Under the pieces are notes generated by a model that saw nothing but the letters and a program-made list of their open reading frames with translations, made no database searches and was not told where the DNA came from. From assembly GCF_900169275.1 (NCBI RefSeq), contig NZ_FXZC01000007.1:1-64000 (forward strand): a stretch of DNA of 64,000 bases, given 5' to 3'. Made by a program: the position numbers and the translations under genes. This DNA is from Brevibacterium casei CIP 102111 (GTDB lineage Bacteria > Actinomycetota > Actinomycetes > Actinomycetales > Brevibacteriaceae). This document shows positions 42,936 through 52,529 of this stretch, piece by piece. Every line of letters begins with the position of its first letter. Position 1 is the first letter of the stretch.

Positions 42936-42961
42936 TGTGGGGGTCCGTGAGGACCCCCACA
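42936..42961 (+). terminator. First terminator after tsf
   Basis: A perfect 11-bp stem, TGTGGGGGTCC (42,936-42,946) and GGACCCCCACA (42,951-42,961), with a gtga tetraloop. No T-run follows, but a second terminator comes 10 bp later. Confidence 0.75.
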
Positions 42962-42971
42962 GGATCCGATG

Positions 42972-43004
42972 ACGGGGTCGGACCGATGGGTCCGGCCCCG
43001 TTTT
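42972..43004 (+). terminator. Second terminator after tsf
   Basis: A 13-bp stem with one G-U pair (42,972-42,984 with 42,989-43,001), gatg loop, ending in TTTT. It is a classical intrinsic terminator. The tandem arrangement strongly separates rpsB-tsf from pyrH. Confidence 0.85.
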
Positions 43005-43079
43005 CGCTAGACTGACCCAGACGAACCACCCGGATCGGCGCTGCCTGCGGCGGCGCCGAACGCATGGAAGAAGGACCTC

Positions 43080-43832
43080 ATGACATCCACCCCGGTACAC
43101 GAATCGAGCCACGCCAGCCGACCGGTGCGCACGCATCGTCGCCGCGTGCTCCTCAAGCTCTCCGGCGAGGTCTTCGGCGGAGGCAGCATCGGCGTCGACC
43201 CCGACGTCGTCGCTGCCGTCGCCCGGGAAGTCGCCCCCACCGTCGAGGACGTCGAAGTGAGCATCGTCGTCGGCGGCGGCAATTTCTTCCGCGGCGCCGA
43301 GCTCTCCCAGCGCGGCATGGACCGCACGCGCGCCGACTACATGGGAATGCTCGGAACCGTGATGAACTGTCTCGCTCTGCAGGACTTCCTCGAACAGCTC
43401 GGCGTCGACACCCGCGTGCAGACCGCGATCCCGATGTCCCAGGTCGCCGAGTCCTACATCCCGCGCCGGGCGATGCGCCACATGGAGAAGAACCGCGTCG
43501 TCATCTTCGGCGCCGGCGCCGGTCTGCCCTACTTCTCCACAGACACCGTCGCGGCCCAGCGCGCGCTCGAGATCCACGCCGATGAGGTCCTCATCGCCAA
43601 GAACGGCGTCGACGGCGTCTACACCGCCGACCCGAAGCTCGACCCGACGGCTGCGAAGATCGACGAGATCACCTACCAGGAGGCTCTCCAGAAGGGTCTC
43701 AAGGTCGTCGACGCCACCGCGTTCTCCCTCTGCATGGACAACCGGCTTCCCATGCACGTCTTCGGCATGCAGGGTGAGGGCAACCTGCGCAAGGCCATCG
43801 CCGGTGAGAAGATCGGCACACTGGTCAAGTAG
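43080..43832 (+). CDS. pyrH: Uridylate kinase
   Basis: This 250-residue UMP kinase makes UDP. It has [41 protein letters not shown] and the nucleotide site [12 protein letters not shown]. The first 20 residues form a basic, poorly conserved extension. Its own promoter should lie after the tandem terminators. frr follows. Confidence 0.96.
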   Translation: MTSTPVHESSHASRPVRTHRRRVLLKLSGEVFGGGSIGVDPDVVAAVAREVAPTVEDVEVSIVVGGGNFFRGAELSQRGMDRTRADYMGMLGTVMNCLALQDFLEQLGVDTRVQTAIPMSQVAESYIPRRAMRHMEKNRVVIFGAGAGLPYFSTDTVAAQRALEIHADEVLIAKNGVDGVYTADPKLDPTAAKIDEITYQEALQKGLKVVDATAFSLCMDNRLPMHVFGMQGEGNLRKAIAGEKIGTLVK

Positions 43833-43920
43833 CCCACACCGCACCGGTCCGGGTCAGCAGAAAACCACCTCGGACCCATAGAATGTTCACACAGCTCCAA
43901 TCGACTGAAAAGAGTGTCTC

Positions 43921-44478
43921 GTGATTGAAGAAACACTGGCAGAGGCCAGGGAGAAGATGGACAAGGCCGTGGAATTCACGCAAGAGGACTTTGCGTCGAT
44001 CCGCACCGGCCGGGCCAACCCCGCGCTCTTCGCGAACATCGAGATCGACTACTACGGCGCTCCCACGCCGCTCCAGCAGCTCGCGTCGTTCCAGACGCCC
44101 GAGGCCCGCACGATCCTCGTCACTCCCTACGACCGCGGGACCCTGGGCGACATCGAGAACGCCCTGCGCAACTCCGACATCGGCGCCAACCCCGCCAACG
44201 ACGGCAACGTCATCCGCGTCGTCCTCCCCGAACTCACCGAGGAGCGCCGCAAGGAGTACGTGAAGATCGTCAAGGGCAAGGCCGAGGACGGCAAGGTCTC
44301 GATCCGCAACATCCGCCGCCACGCGAAGGACACCCTCGAGCGGATCAAGAAGGACGGCGAAGCCGGCGAGGACGAGGTCACCCGCTCGATCTCCGAACTC
44401 GACGACATCACGAAGAAGAAGGTCGACGCCATCGACAAGCTGCTCGGCCAGAAGGAAGCCGAGCTCCTCGAGGTCTGA
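43921..44478 (+). CDS. frr: Ribosome recycling factor
   Basis: This 185-residue protein splits post-termination ribosomes together with EF-G. The GTG start yields [19 protein letters not shown]. The signature [12 protein letters not shown] and the C-terminal [15 protein letters not shown] are clear. Its stop shares a base with the cdsA ATG, so the two are coupled. Confidence 0.97.
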   Translation: MIEETLAEAREKMDKAVEFTQEDFASIRTGRANPALFANIEIDYYGAPTPLQQLASFQTPEARTILVTPYDRGTLGDIENALRNSDIGANPANDGNVIRVVLPELTEERRKEYVKIVKGKAEDGKVSIRNIRRHAKDTLERIKKDGEAGEDEVTRSISELDDITKKKVDAIDKLLGQKEAELLEV

Positions 44479-45485
44479 TGATCGCGTTGACCGGGCCCGA
44501 CCGTCCCACCTCCGATCCGACCCCTGACGAGGGGTCGGATCGGGAGACCGCGGCGACCCCAGAGCCGACACCGTTCCCGAAGCGGCGCGACCTCCGCGGC
44601 ACCGACACGGTCTTCACGCAGGAGACCGCGGCGGTCGAGGTCGAGGTCGAGACGGCGCCTGCACCCAAGGACTACGGCCGGGCCGGCCGCAACCTCCCGG
44701 CGGCGATCGGGATCGGCCTCCTCATCGGCGGGATCGTGCTCGCCTCGCTGATCCTCCTTCCCGAAACCTTCCTCTTCATCATCCTCATCGCGATCGTCGC
44801 CGCGATGTGGGAGCTCGCCAACGCGCTCTCCCGGTCCGGATCGCTCGTCTCCCGCATCCCGACGATGATCTCCGCGGCCTGCATGGTCGTCGCCACGTAC
44901 TTCGGCGGCCGGGAGGCCCTGTGGGTGACGTTCGCCGCAAGCGCCGGGGCCGTCATGCTCTTCACGATGGTCGAGCGGCGCAAGAACGCGGTCAAGGACG
45001 TCTCCCTCTCCCTCTTCGCGCTCACGTACGTCGGCCTCATGGCGTGCTTCGTCGTCTATCTCCTCACCCTGCCCAACGGCAACTTCTACGTCATCATCTT
45101 CCTTGCCAGCGTCGTCGCCTCCGACATCGGCGGCTACGTCTTCGGCGTACTCTGGGGCAGGCATCCCATCGCCCCGCGGATCTCGCCGAAGAAGTCCTGG
45201 GAGGGCTACCTGGGATCCGTCGTCTTCACCACGGCCGTCGCCACGACGCTGGCGATCACCCTCTTCGACGCCCCGTTCTGGACCGGGCTCGTCATCGGCG
45301 TCGTCATCCCCGCGTTCGCCACCCTCGGCGACTTCAGCGAATCGATGATCAAACGCGACCTCCACCTCAAGGACATGGGCACCCTGCTGCCCGGTCACGG
45401 CGGCGTCATGGACCGCCTCGACTCGATCCTCCCGACCGCGCCCGTCGCCCTCGTCCTCTTCTCCTTCCTCCCCGGCTTCATGTGA
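44478..45485 (+). CDS. cdsA: Phosphatidate cytidylyltransferase
   Basis: This 335-residue membrane enzyme makes CDP-diacylglycerol for phospholipids. About eight helices follow a polar N-terminal extension of some 70 residues. The signature lies at the end: SPKKSWEGYLGS, GDFSESMIKRDLHLKDMG and LLPGHGGVMDRLDS with the catalytic acidic residues. The N-terminal extension is Pro/Glu/Thr-rich and not part of the family core. Confidence 0.96.
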   Translation: MIALTGPDRPTSDPTPDEGSDRETAATPEPTPFPKRRDLRGTDTVFTQETAAVEVEVETAPAPKDYGRAGRNLPAAIGIGLLIGGIVLASLILLPETFLFIILIAIVAAMWELANALSRSGSLVSRIPTMISAACMVVATYFGGREALWVTFAASAGAVMLFTMVERRKNAVKDVSLSLFALTYVGLMACFVVYLLTLPNGNFYVIIFLASVVASDIGGYVFGVLWGRHPIAPRISPKKSWEGYLGSVVFTTAVATTLAITLFDAPFWTGLVIGVVIPAFATLGDFSESMIKRDLHLKDMGTLLPGHGGVMDRLDSILPTAPVALVLFSFLPGFM

Positions 45486-45591
45486 GGCTGGGACGGCCGC
45501 CCGGTCGTCGCATCCCCTCGCCGAGGCGATCGCGGGCTCCCGTGTCCCCGACCACACAGCGTCGCCGGGACCGGCATGAGACAATGGGGGA

Positions 45592-46893
45592 GTGATACCT
45601 CCAGCCGGAAGCAGACAGGTCAGGCCCGTCGTCGAACACGCCGACGGGACGACGTCGACGACCCCGATGCGCGACGGTCGCCCGCTGCTCAACTTCAAGT
45701 CCCCCCGCGTCGCCCAACCTCAGCAGCACCTCGCGGACATGACGATGGACGAGCGCATCGAAGCCGTCACCGAGATGGGTCTTCCCGCCTTCCGCGCCAA
45801 GCAGCTCTCCACCCACTACTTCACGCGCTACCACACCGACGTCGAGTCGATGACCGACCTGCCCAAGGATCTGCGCGCACCCCTTGCAGAGCGCTTCTTC
45901 CCTCCGCTGCTCACCGAGGTCAGGCGCCTGACGACAGGCAACGGCGACACGATCAAATTCCTCTGGCGTCTCTTCGACGGTGCGCTCGTCGAATCCGTCC
46001 TCATGCGCTACCGCAACCGCATCACACTGTGCGTCTCGAGCCAGTGCGGCTGCGGGATGAACTGCCCGTTCTGCGCCACCGGCCAGCAGGGTCTGACCCG
46101 GAACATGTCGACGGCCGAGATCGTCGAACAGGTCATCCGCGCCAACCAGGCCATCGCCGCCGGTGAACTCGCACCGTCCAAGCCGAGCGCCGACGCCGAC
46201 GACGAGGTCGCCCTCGGTGCGGAAGCCGACGAGGAGCAGGGCGAGACCCCCGGCGAGTCCGCGACCGACCCGGCAGCCGCCTCGGCGGGAGGACCGGAGC
46301 GGGTGACGAACATCGTCTTCATGGGCATGGGCGAACCCCTGGCCAACTACAAGCGGGTGATGAACGCGGTCCGCCGCTTCGTCGCCCCCGCGCCCGAGGG
46401 CCTGGGCATGTCGGCGCGGCGGATCACCGTCTCGACCGTGGGGCTCGTCCCCGGCATCAACAAGCTCGCCGCCGAGGACATCCCCGTGACCTTCGCGCTC
46501 AGCCTCCACGCCCCCGACGACGAGCTGCGCGACGAGATGATCCCGGTCAACACCCGGTGGAAGGCCGACGAGGCGATCGACGCGGCCTTCAACTACTACA
46601 AGGTCACCGGCCGCCGGGTGAGCATCGAGTACGCGCTCATCAAGGACATGAACGACCACGCATGGCGGGCGGACCTGCTCGCGAAGAAGCTCAACGCCCG
46701 CGGCCGCGGCTGGGTGCACGTCAACCCGATCCCACTCAACCCGACCCCGGGATCCGTGTGGACGGCCTCGGACCCTGCTGTCGCCGACGAGTTCGTCCGC
46801 CGGCTCGTCGACGCCGGCGTGCCGACGACGATCCGCGACACCCGCGGCTCCGACATCGACGGCGCCTGCGGACAGCTCGCCGCCGCCGACTGA
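45592..46893 (+). CDS. rlmN: Dual-specificity RNA methyltransferase RlmN
   Basis: This 433-residue radical-SAM enzyme methylates A2503 of 23S rRNA and A37 of some tRNAs. The cluster-binding motif is CGMNCPFC in [30 protein letters not shown] and the catalytic cysteine in [10 protein letters not shown] are present. An acidic insertion (about 197-235, rich in Ala, Asp, Glu) interrupts the domain between the cluster motif and FMGMGEP. Start: GTG at 45,592 after tggggga. Confidence 0.95.
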   Translation: MIPPAGSRQVRPVVEHADGTTSTTPMRDGRPLLNFKSPRVAQPQQHLADMTMDERIEAVTEMGLPAFRAKQLSTHYFTRYHTDVESMTDLPKDLRAPLAERFFPPLLTEVRRLTTGNGDTIKFLWRLFDGALVESVLMRYRNRITLCVSSQCGCGMNCPFCATGQQGLTRNMSTAEIVEQVIRANQAIAAGELAPSKPSADADDEVALGAEADEEQGETPGESATDPAAASAGGPERVTNIVFMGMGEPLANYKRVMNAVRRFVAPAPEGLGMSARRITVSTVGLVPGINKLAAEDIPVTFALSLHAPDDELRDEMIPVNTRWKADEAIDAAFNYYKVTGRRVSIEYALIKDMNDHAWRADLLAKKLNARGRGWVHVNPIPLNPTPGSVWTASDPAVADEFVRRLVDAGVPTTIRDTRGSDIDGACGQLAAAD

Positions 46894-47022
46894 CGCCTGA
46901 CCCGGCCGAGGCCGGACCCGACCCGGGCCCGAGCCACCGACACTTCGCGCCGCAGCGACTGCGGCGGACCACCGATGCTCGAACTATCATGGTGGAAACG
47001 ACACACTCTGTACGGAGGAATC

Positions 47023-47583
47023 ATGGCGGACACGACGTTCCCCCGCATGTCCGGTTGGAAGAACGGCTACGACCCGAAGCAGGTCGACAGCTTCTTCAAG
47101 AGGGCACGCGAGTCATTCGAACGACCCACGCCGCAGCCCGGCGACCTCGACTCCCGTGCCGTGCGCACGGTCGGCTTCGACCTTGTCCGCAAGGGCTACC
47201 ACGTCGCCGTCGTCGACGCCGCCCTCGACCGCCTCGAGGACGCCTTCGCCAAGCAGGCCCGCGACCGTCTCATCGCCCAGTCCGGACAGGACGCCTGGGT
47301 GCAGGAGCTCACCCGCGTCGCCGCGTCCCTGCGGGGACGCCTCGTCCGTGAGGCGGGGGAGCGCTTCGACAGCCCGCCCGCCGGTGTCATCGGCTACGAC
47401 ATCGCCCAGGTCGACGACATGTGCGAGAAGGTCAACGCCTACTTCACGCAGGGCGTGGCGATGAGCGTCGACCAGGTCCGCAGGGTCCTGTTCAAGACCG
47501 CGAAGGGCAACAAGGCCTACGACGAGGATCAGGTCGATGCCTTCATCGACCGCGTCGTCGAGGTGATGGCCTCCGTTGACTGA
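47023..47583 (+). CDS. DivIVA-domain protein
   Basis: This 186-residue protein contains DivIVA/GpsB-like repeats: FPRMSGWKNGYDPKQVDSFFKRA at the start, a similar segment VRTVGFDLVRKGYHVAVVDAALDRL, and IGYDIAQVDDMCEKVNAYF further on, each resembling the F-x-x-x-x-x-GYD/Y-x-x-x-x-V-D unit. It is likely a cell-wall or polarity-associated cytoplasmic protein. A GGAGGA site (47,014-47,019) sets the start. It overlaps the next gene by 8 bp. Confidence 0.85.
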   Translation: MADTTFPRMSGWKNGYDPKQVDSFFKRARESFERPTPQPGDLDSRAVRTVGFDLVRKGYHVAVVDAALDRLEDAFAKQARDRLIAQSGQDAWVQELTRVAASLRGRLVREAGERFDSPPAGVIGYDIAQVDDMCEKVNAYFTQGVAMSVDQVRRVLFKTAKGNKAYDEDQVDAFIDRVVEVMASVD

Positions 47584-48244
47584 CTTCCACTGGTTCACCA
47601 AGCCCGGTGACGGGACTCCCGGCACCCTCAATCCGGTCTTCGAGATCCTCGACTACCTGATCGTCCTCGGTCGGGCCGACGACACCGTCATCACCGGGGA
47701 CGTCCCGGACACGCCCCTCATCGACGGGCGCGAGGTCACCGATCCGCGCCTGCTCAAGGCACTCGCCGTGCCCGTCGAACTCGACCGCGCCGAGGCGCTC
47801 GACCGCAGCGCGAAGCTCGCCGGAATCCTCCGGACGATGGGAGTCGACACCGGGACGAGCAGGGTGCGCGTCGACGCCGATGTCCCTGCTGTCGCCCGGG
47901 CGCTCAGTGTGCTTGCTGCGATGCGCCTCGGTGTCGTCGTCGACGCCCGCACAGATGGTTCGGAGACCGACCCCGCCGAGGTGCGCATCGTCGCGATCGA
48001 CGCCGACCCGATCGAACCCGGACGGGCCTCGGTCAAGGTCGTGCGTTCGCGCTTCGAGGGCGTCGGTGTGAGCATCGCGGGGGAGACCGCGAACCTCGAC
48101 CAGGCGATGCGGGACTCCCGCGTCGAATCCGCCGAGGTCGCCCCGCTCGACCCGTCTCAGACCCTTGTTCTCACCGACGACGGTCCCCTCAGCGCGGCTG
48201 AGAGCCTGCCCTGGCTCGAGGAGTTCCTCCGCGAACAGAGGTGA
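47576..48244 (+). CDS. Hypothetical protein coupled to the DivIVA-like gene
   Basis: This 222-residue soluble protein has an apparent TTG start overlapping the upstream stop by 8 bp, which gives MTDFHWFTKPG. I recognise no family. It is acidic, with no membrane helix or signal. The tight overlap with the DivIVA-like gene suggests a shared role. A hairpin pair in the convergent gap to the dehydrogenase gene ends its transcription. Confidence 0.75.
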   Translation: MTDFHWFTKPGDGTPGTLNPVFEILDYLIVLGRADDTVITGDVPDTPLIDGREVTDPRLLKALAVPVELDRAEALDRSAKLAGILRTMGVDTGTSRVRVDADVPAVARALSVLAAMRLGVVVDARTDGSETDPAEVRIVAIDADPIEPGRASVKVVRSRFEGVGVSIAGETANLDQAMRDSRVESAEVAPLDPSQTLVLTDDGPLSAAESLPWLEEFLREQR

Positions 48245-48323
48245 ATGCCGACCGCCCCGCACCTCGGCGCCGATGGCGGCGCACAAGGGCGGGGCGGATG
48301 CGACCGGTCGGATGACCAGGTGC

Positions 48324-48346
48324 GCCGGTCGGGGACGCCGACCGGC
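48324..48346. terminator. Bidirectional hairpin between convergent genes
   Basis: A perfect 9-bp stem, GCCGGTCGG (48,324-48,332) and CCGACCGGC (48,338-48,346), with a ggacg loop, next to a longer GC-rich pairing (CCGCCCCGC and GCGGGGCGG around 48,250-48,300). It lies between two convergent genes and could end transcription from both sides. Confidence 0.6.
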
Positions 48347-48353
48347 GCCGACC

Positions 48354-49553
48354 TCAGTTCGCGAAGGCGTTGATCCCGGTCAGGGCCCGGCCGAGCGTGA
48401 GCTGGTGGACCTCATGGGTTCCTTCGTAGGTGAGCACGGTCTCGAGGTTGACCGCGTGGCGCAGCGGCGGGTACTCGCTCGTGATTCCCGAACCGCCGAA
48501 GAGCGCACGCAGGTCGCGGCAGACGTTCATCGCCGTGTCGACGTTGACCATCTTGCCGAGGCTGATCTGTTCGGGGCGCACACCCTTCTCGGAGTCCTTG
48601 AGCTCACCGAGGTGCGCGGCGAGCAGCGTGATCTGCGAGTACTGGCCGAAGGCCTTCGCGAGCTTCTGCTGCGTGATCTGGAATGAGGAGATCGGGCGGT
48701 CGAACTGGATCCGGGTGCCGGTGTACTCGATCGCCGAGAGCAGGGCGTCGCGGGCGGCACCGGTGACTCCGAAGACGATGCCGAAGCGCGCCTCCGACAG
48801 GCACGAGAGCGGAGCCTTGAGGCCCTTGGCCTCGGGCAGCATCGCATCCTCGGGCAGGCGGACGTTGTCGAGGACGATCTCACCGGTGATCGAGGCCCGC
48901 AGGGAGATCTTGCGGTGGATCTCCGGGGTCTGCACGCCCTCGGTGTCCGACGGCACGACGAAGCCGCGGATGACCGGACGGCCCTTGTCGTCGGTCTCCT
49001 CCGTCTTCGCCCACACGACCATGACGTCGGAGACGGGTGAGTTCGTGATCCACATCTTCGAACCGTTGAGGATCCAGTCGGAACCGTCCCTGCGGGCGGT
49101 CGTCTTCATGCCCGAGGGGTCGGAGCCGACGTCGGGTTCGGTGAGTCCGAAGCAGCCGAGTGCCTTGCCGGCGGCCATCTTCGGCAGCCACTCCTCCTTC
49201 TGCGCCTCCGAACCGTAGCGGTGGATGGCGAACATCGCGAGCGACCCCTGGACGGAGACGAGGGAGCGCAGACCCGCGTCGATGGCCTCGAGCTCACGGC
49301 AGGCGAGACCGTACTGGGTGGCGGTCGACCCGCCGCAGCCGTAGCCCTCGAGGTGCATGCCGAGGACGCCGAGCTCCCCGAGGCCCTCAGCGAGTTCACG
49401 GGCGGGAATCGTCGCATCGAGGAAGTAGTCGCCGATCTTCTCGCGGACGTTCTCGTCGAGCCACTTGCGGACGACGTGCGCGAACTCGAGGTCATCGGCG
49501 TCGAAGACCGAATCCAGTCCCAGGATCTCGTCGGGGCTCATCGTTGCACTCAT
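48354..49553 (-). CDS. Glutaryl-CoA dehydrogenase-like acyl-CoA dehydrogenase
   Basis: This 399-residue FAD enzyme oxidises and probably decarboxylates glutaryl-CoA in lysine, tryptophan or aromatic breakdown. It shows CFGLTEPDVGSDPSGMKTTAR, SKMWITNSP, the FAD segment RDLRALFGGSGITSEYP and the catalytic glutamate in TYEGTHEVHQLTLGRALTGI, where the TYEGTH context is that of the glutaryl-CoA subgroup. It stands alone and divergent from dxr. A gagagg ribosome site precedes the ATG at 49,553. Substrate assignment is inferred from family motifs. Confidence 0.9.
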   Translation of the reverse strand: MSATMSPDEILGLDSVFDADDLEFAHVVRKWLDENVREKIGDYFLDATIPARELAEGLGELGVLGMHLEGYGCGGSTATQYGLACRELEAIDAGLRSLVSVQGSLAMFAIHRYGSEAQKEEWLPKMAAGKALGCFGLTEPDVGSDPSGMKTTARRDGSDWILNGSKMWITNSPVSDVMVVWAKTEETDDKGRPVIRGFVVPSDTEGVQTPEIHRKISLRASITGEIVLDNVRLPEDAMLPEAKGLKAPLSCLSEARFGIVFGVTGAARDALLSAIEYTGTRIQFDRPISSFQITQQKLAKAFGQYSQITLLAAHLGELKDSEKGVRPEQISLGKMVNVDTAMNVCRDLRALFGGSGITSEYPPLRHAVNLETVLTYEGTHEVHQLTLGRALTGINAFAN

Positions 49554-49649
49554 CTATACCTCTCTCGCCTTTGATCTGGTGTGCTCCGCCCACGCCGAGA
49601 AGTCCCTTGTCGAGTCATTTCCCAGAGAACTTTGGCATCATCGGTAGGC

Positions 49650-50924
49650 GTGAGCGAACGTAATGTCATTGTAGTCGGGTCGACCGGGTCGGTCGGCACT
49701 CAGGCCCTCGACGTACTGGCCGAGAACGCAACGGATTTCGCAGTCGTCGGCCTTGCCGCAGGGTCCCAGGTCGACCTTCTGCTCACCCAGGCGCTCGACT
49801 TCTCCGTCCCCGTCATCGGGCTGACCTCTCCTCCCGCCGGCGGTGAGGACGACGTGCGGAAACGGTTGTCCGAACTCGCCGCAGACCGCGGAATCGATGA
49901 TCCCGTTCGTGAGATTCATCTGGGGGAGACCGCCGCCGAGGCGGTCGCGAGCCGGTCGGCCGACATCGTCCTCAATGCCGTGACCGGAGCCGCCGGACTC
50001 GGCGCGACGCTCGCGGCGCTCGAGGCCGGCACCGACGTCGCCCTGGCGAACAAGGAGTCGCTCATCATCGGCGGCTCCCTCGTCCTCGACGCCGCCGAGC
50101 GCACCGGCGCCCGCCTCATCCCCGTCGACAGCGAGCACTCGGCGATCGCGCAGGCCCTGCGCTCTGGCACGCACGGCGAAGTCGCCAGGCTCGTCATCAC
50201 CGCCTCGGGCGGACCCTTCCGCGGCATGACCCGGGAAGCGCTGCGCCGCGTCACCCCGGCCCAGGCGCTCAAGCATCCGACGTGGTCGATGGGATCGATG
50301 ATCACGATCAACTCGGCGACGCTCGTCAACAAGGGGCTCGAGGTCATCGAAGCCCATCTGCTCTTCGGCATCGACTTCGACGACATCGAGGTCGTCGTCC
50401 ACCCGCAGAGCCAGATCCACTCGATGGTCGAGTTCACCGATGCCTCGACGATCGCCCAGATCTCCCCTCCGGACATGCGGCTGCCCATCGCCTACGCCCT
50501 GGGCACCCAGGATGACGGCACCACCCGCCGGATCCCCTCGGGTGCCGTGCCGAACAACTGGGGTCAGCCCATGCACTGGTCGTTCGAACCGGTCAACCAT
50601 GTCGCGTTCCCCGCGCTCAGCCTCGCGATCGAGGCGGGGAAGCGGGCCCGGAGCTACCCTGCGGTGTTCAACGCCGCCAACGAGGTCCTCGTCGAGGCAT
50701 TCATCGCCGGCGACATTCCGTTCACCGGCATCGACTCGGGTCTCGAACGGGCCCTGGCCGCCCACGAGCCGGCCTCTGAACACAGCGTGGAGACCGTGCT
50801 CGCCGCCGACGCGTGGGCCCGTGGGTTCGCGCGCGATCACGTCGCCGCACAGACCGGTGACGCACAGCCCGACGCTCAGCCCGCGGTCGTCGCCGCCGGG
50901 CGGTCGAGCGAGGTGAGGCGATGA
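49650..50924 (+). CDS. dxr: 1-deoxy-D-xylulose 5-phosphate reductoisomerase
   Basis: This 424-residue second enzyme of the MEP isoprenoid pathway makes 2-C-methylerythritol 4-phosphate with NADPH. It has an NADPH fold VIVVGSTGSVGTQALDV, ALANKESLIIGG, the metal/active-site region PVDSEHSAIAQAL and ITASGGPFRG, and VHPQSQIHSMVEF. A GTG start at 49,650 gives the conserved N-terminus. The C-terminal tail is extended by about 30 residues. It overlaps rseP by 4 bp. Confidence 0.96.
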   Translation: MSERNVIVVGSTGSVGTQALDVLAENATDFAVVGLAAGSQVDLLLTQALDFSVPVIGLTSPPAGGEDDVRKRLSELAADRGIDDPVREIHLGETAAEAVASRSADIVLNAVTGAAGLGATLAALEAGTDVALANKESLIIGGSLVLDAAERTGARLIPVDSEHSAIAQALRSGTHGEVARLVITASGGPFRGMTREALRRVTPAQALKHPTWSMGSMITINSATLVNKGLEVIEAHLLFGIDFDDIEVVVHPQSQIHSMVEFTDASTIAQISPPDMRLPIAYALGTQDDGTTRRIPSGAVPNNWGQPMHWSFEPVNHVAFPALSLAIEAGKRARSYPAVFNAANEVLVEAFIAGDIPFTGIDSGLERALAAHEPASEHSVETVLAADAWARGFARDHVAAQTGDAQPDAQPAVVAAGRSSEVRR

Positions 50925-52441
50925 CGGTCGTCCTCTTCATCCTCGGGATCGTCCTCTTCCTCATCGGCATCTCGATCTCGATCGCGCTCCACGAGCTCGG
51001 TCATCTCATCCCGGCGAAGCGGTTCGGGGTCAAGGTCACCCACTACATGGTCGGCTTCGGGCCGACCCTGTTCTCGTTCCGCCGCGGTGAGACCGAGTAC
51101 GGGATCAAGGCCCTGCCGCTCGGCGGGTTCATCGCGATGCCCGGCATGTACCCGCCGCTCGAGGCGACGAAGCAGCGGGTGGGCGAGCCGGCCGTCGCCG
51201 GGCGGACCGACGGCGCCGCCGCACAGTCGGGCGACCGCCTCGGCGAGGGGGAGGAGTTCCCCCCGGACACGGTGCCGGATGATGGCCTGGTCACCGATGA
51301 GGACATGCTCGGCGATGCCGAGCGGCGCCCGAAGAAGCGGAAGGGCCGGCTGTTCGAGAACACGATGGCCGATGCCCGGGAGATGTCGAACGACGAGATC
51401 GCACCGGGGGAGGAGCATCGGACGTTCTACGCGCTCAGCGTGCCCAAGCGCCTCGTCGTCATGTTCGCCGGGCCCTTCGTCAACCTCGTCCTCGGGATCA
51501 TCATCATGGCGATCTCGCTCATGGGCATCGGGGTGATGACGCCGACGACGACGGTCGCCACCGTCGTCGAGTGCGCGGTGCCCGCCTCGGAGGCGGCAGA
51601 GCGACCCGCATCACAGAAGAACTCATGCCAGCCCGGCGATCAGCTCACCCCCGCGTGGGAGGCCGGATTCGAACCCGGCGACGAGATCACCGCGGTGGCA
51701 GGTGTCCCGACCGAGAACTGGGATGAGCTCTCCTCGGTCATCAAGGACCACGCCGGCCAGCGCGTCGACGTCGACTTCGTCCGCGACGGGCAGGCGCAGA
51801 CGGTGTCCGTGCCGATCATCGCCCACGAGCGTCCCCGCGTCGACGACCGGGGACGTCCGCTGACGAACCCCGACGGCAGCCCGCAGACCGTGACCGAGGG
51901 CTTCCTCGGCATCGGGCCGGTCCAGGAGCGTCAGCCCCTGCCGCTGGCGGAATTCCCGGGCGCCGTGTGGGATCAGGTCACCGGCGTGTTCAAGGCCATC
52001 GTCACCCTCCCGGTCAAGCTCGTCGACATCGCGCAGGTCGCCACCGGGGCGAAGGAGCGTGACGCCGAGGGTCTCGTCGGCATGGTCGGCGTCGGCCGCG
52101 TCGCCGGCGAGATCGTCTCCACCGATGAGCTCCAGGTCGTCGAGAAGGCCCAGCTCGGCCTCGGGGTCCTCGGCTCCCTCAACATCTTCCTCTTCGCGTT
52201 CAACATGATCCCCCTGCTGCCGCTCGACGGCGGGCACATCGCCGTCGCCCTCTACGAAGGGGCGAGGCGGCGGATCAACCGGTGGCGCGGACGCGGGAAG
52301 ATCGGGCCCTTCGACACGGCGAAGCTGCTGCCGCTCACCTACGTCGTCATCAGCCTCATGCTCGCCATGACGGCACTGCTCGTCTACGTCGACCTCGTCA
52401 AGCCGATCACCCTCGACGCGATCTTCCGTTCGGCCGGGTAG
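50921..52441 (+). CDS. rseP: Site-2 intramembrane metalloprotease (RseP/Rip1 type)
   Basis: This 506-residue protease cleaves membrane-bound anti-sigma factors and other substrates within the membrane. The zinc motif is HELGH in the first helix and the distal ligand region is PLLPLDGGHIAVAL. A PDZ domain lies between (about 240-310, GFEPGDEITAVAGVPTENWDEL). A poorly conserved acidic segment (about 75-160) follows the first helix region and is much longer than usual. The dxr-rseP-ispG order is typical of actinobacteria. Confidence 0.95.
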   Translation: MTVVLFILGIVLFLIGISISIALHELGHLIPAKRFGVKVTHYMVGFGPTLFSFRRGETEYGIKALPLGGFIAMPGMYPPLEATKQRVGEPAVAGRTDGAAAQSGDRLGEGEEFPPDTVPDDGLVTDEDMLGDAERRPKKRKGRLFENTMADAREMSNDEIAPGEEHRTFYALSVPKRLVVMFAGPFVNLVLGIIIMAISLMGIGVMTPTTTVATVVECAVPASEAAERPASQKNSCQPGDQLTPAWEAGFEPGDEITAVAGVPTENWDELSSVIKDHAGQRVDVDFVRDGQAQTVSVPIIAHERPRVDDRGRPLTNPDGSPQTVTEGFLGIGPVQERQPLPLAEFPGAVWDQVTGVFKAIVTLPVKLVDIAQVATGAKERDAEGLVGMVGVGRVAGEIVSTDELQVVEKAQLGLGVLGSLNIFLFAFNMIPLLPLDGGHIAVALYEGARRRINRWRGRGKIGPFDTAKLLPLTYVVISLMLAMTALLVYVDLVKPITLDAIFRSAG

Positions 52442-52529
52442 GTCGGCCGGCGCTGCCCCAGCGGGCGCGCCGCCGGGCCGCAGTCCCAGCCGGTACGCCG
52501 CCCCAGCCGTTAGGCTTCCGGCCGCGGTC

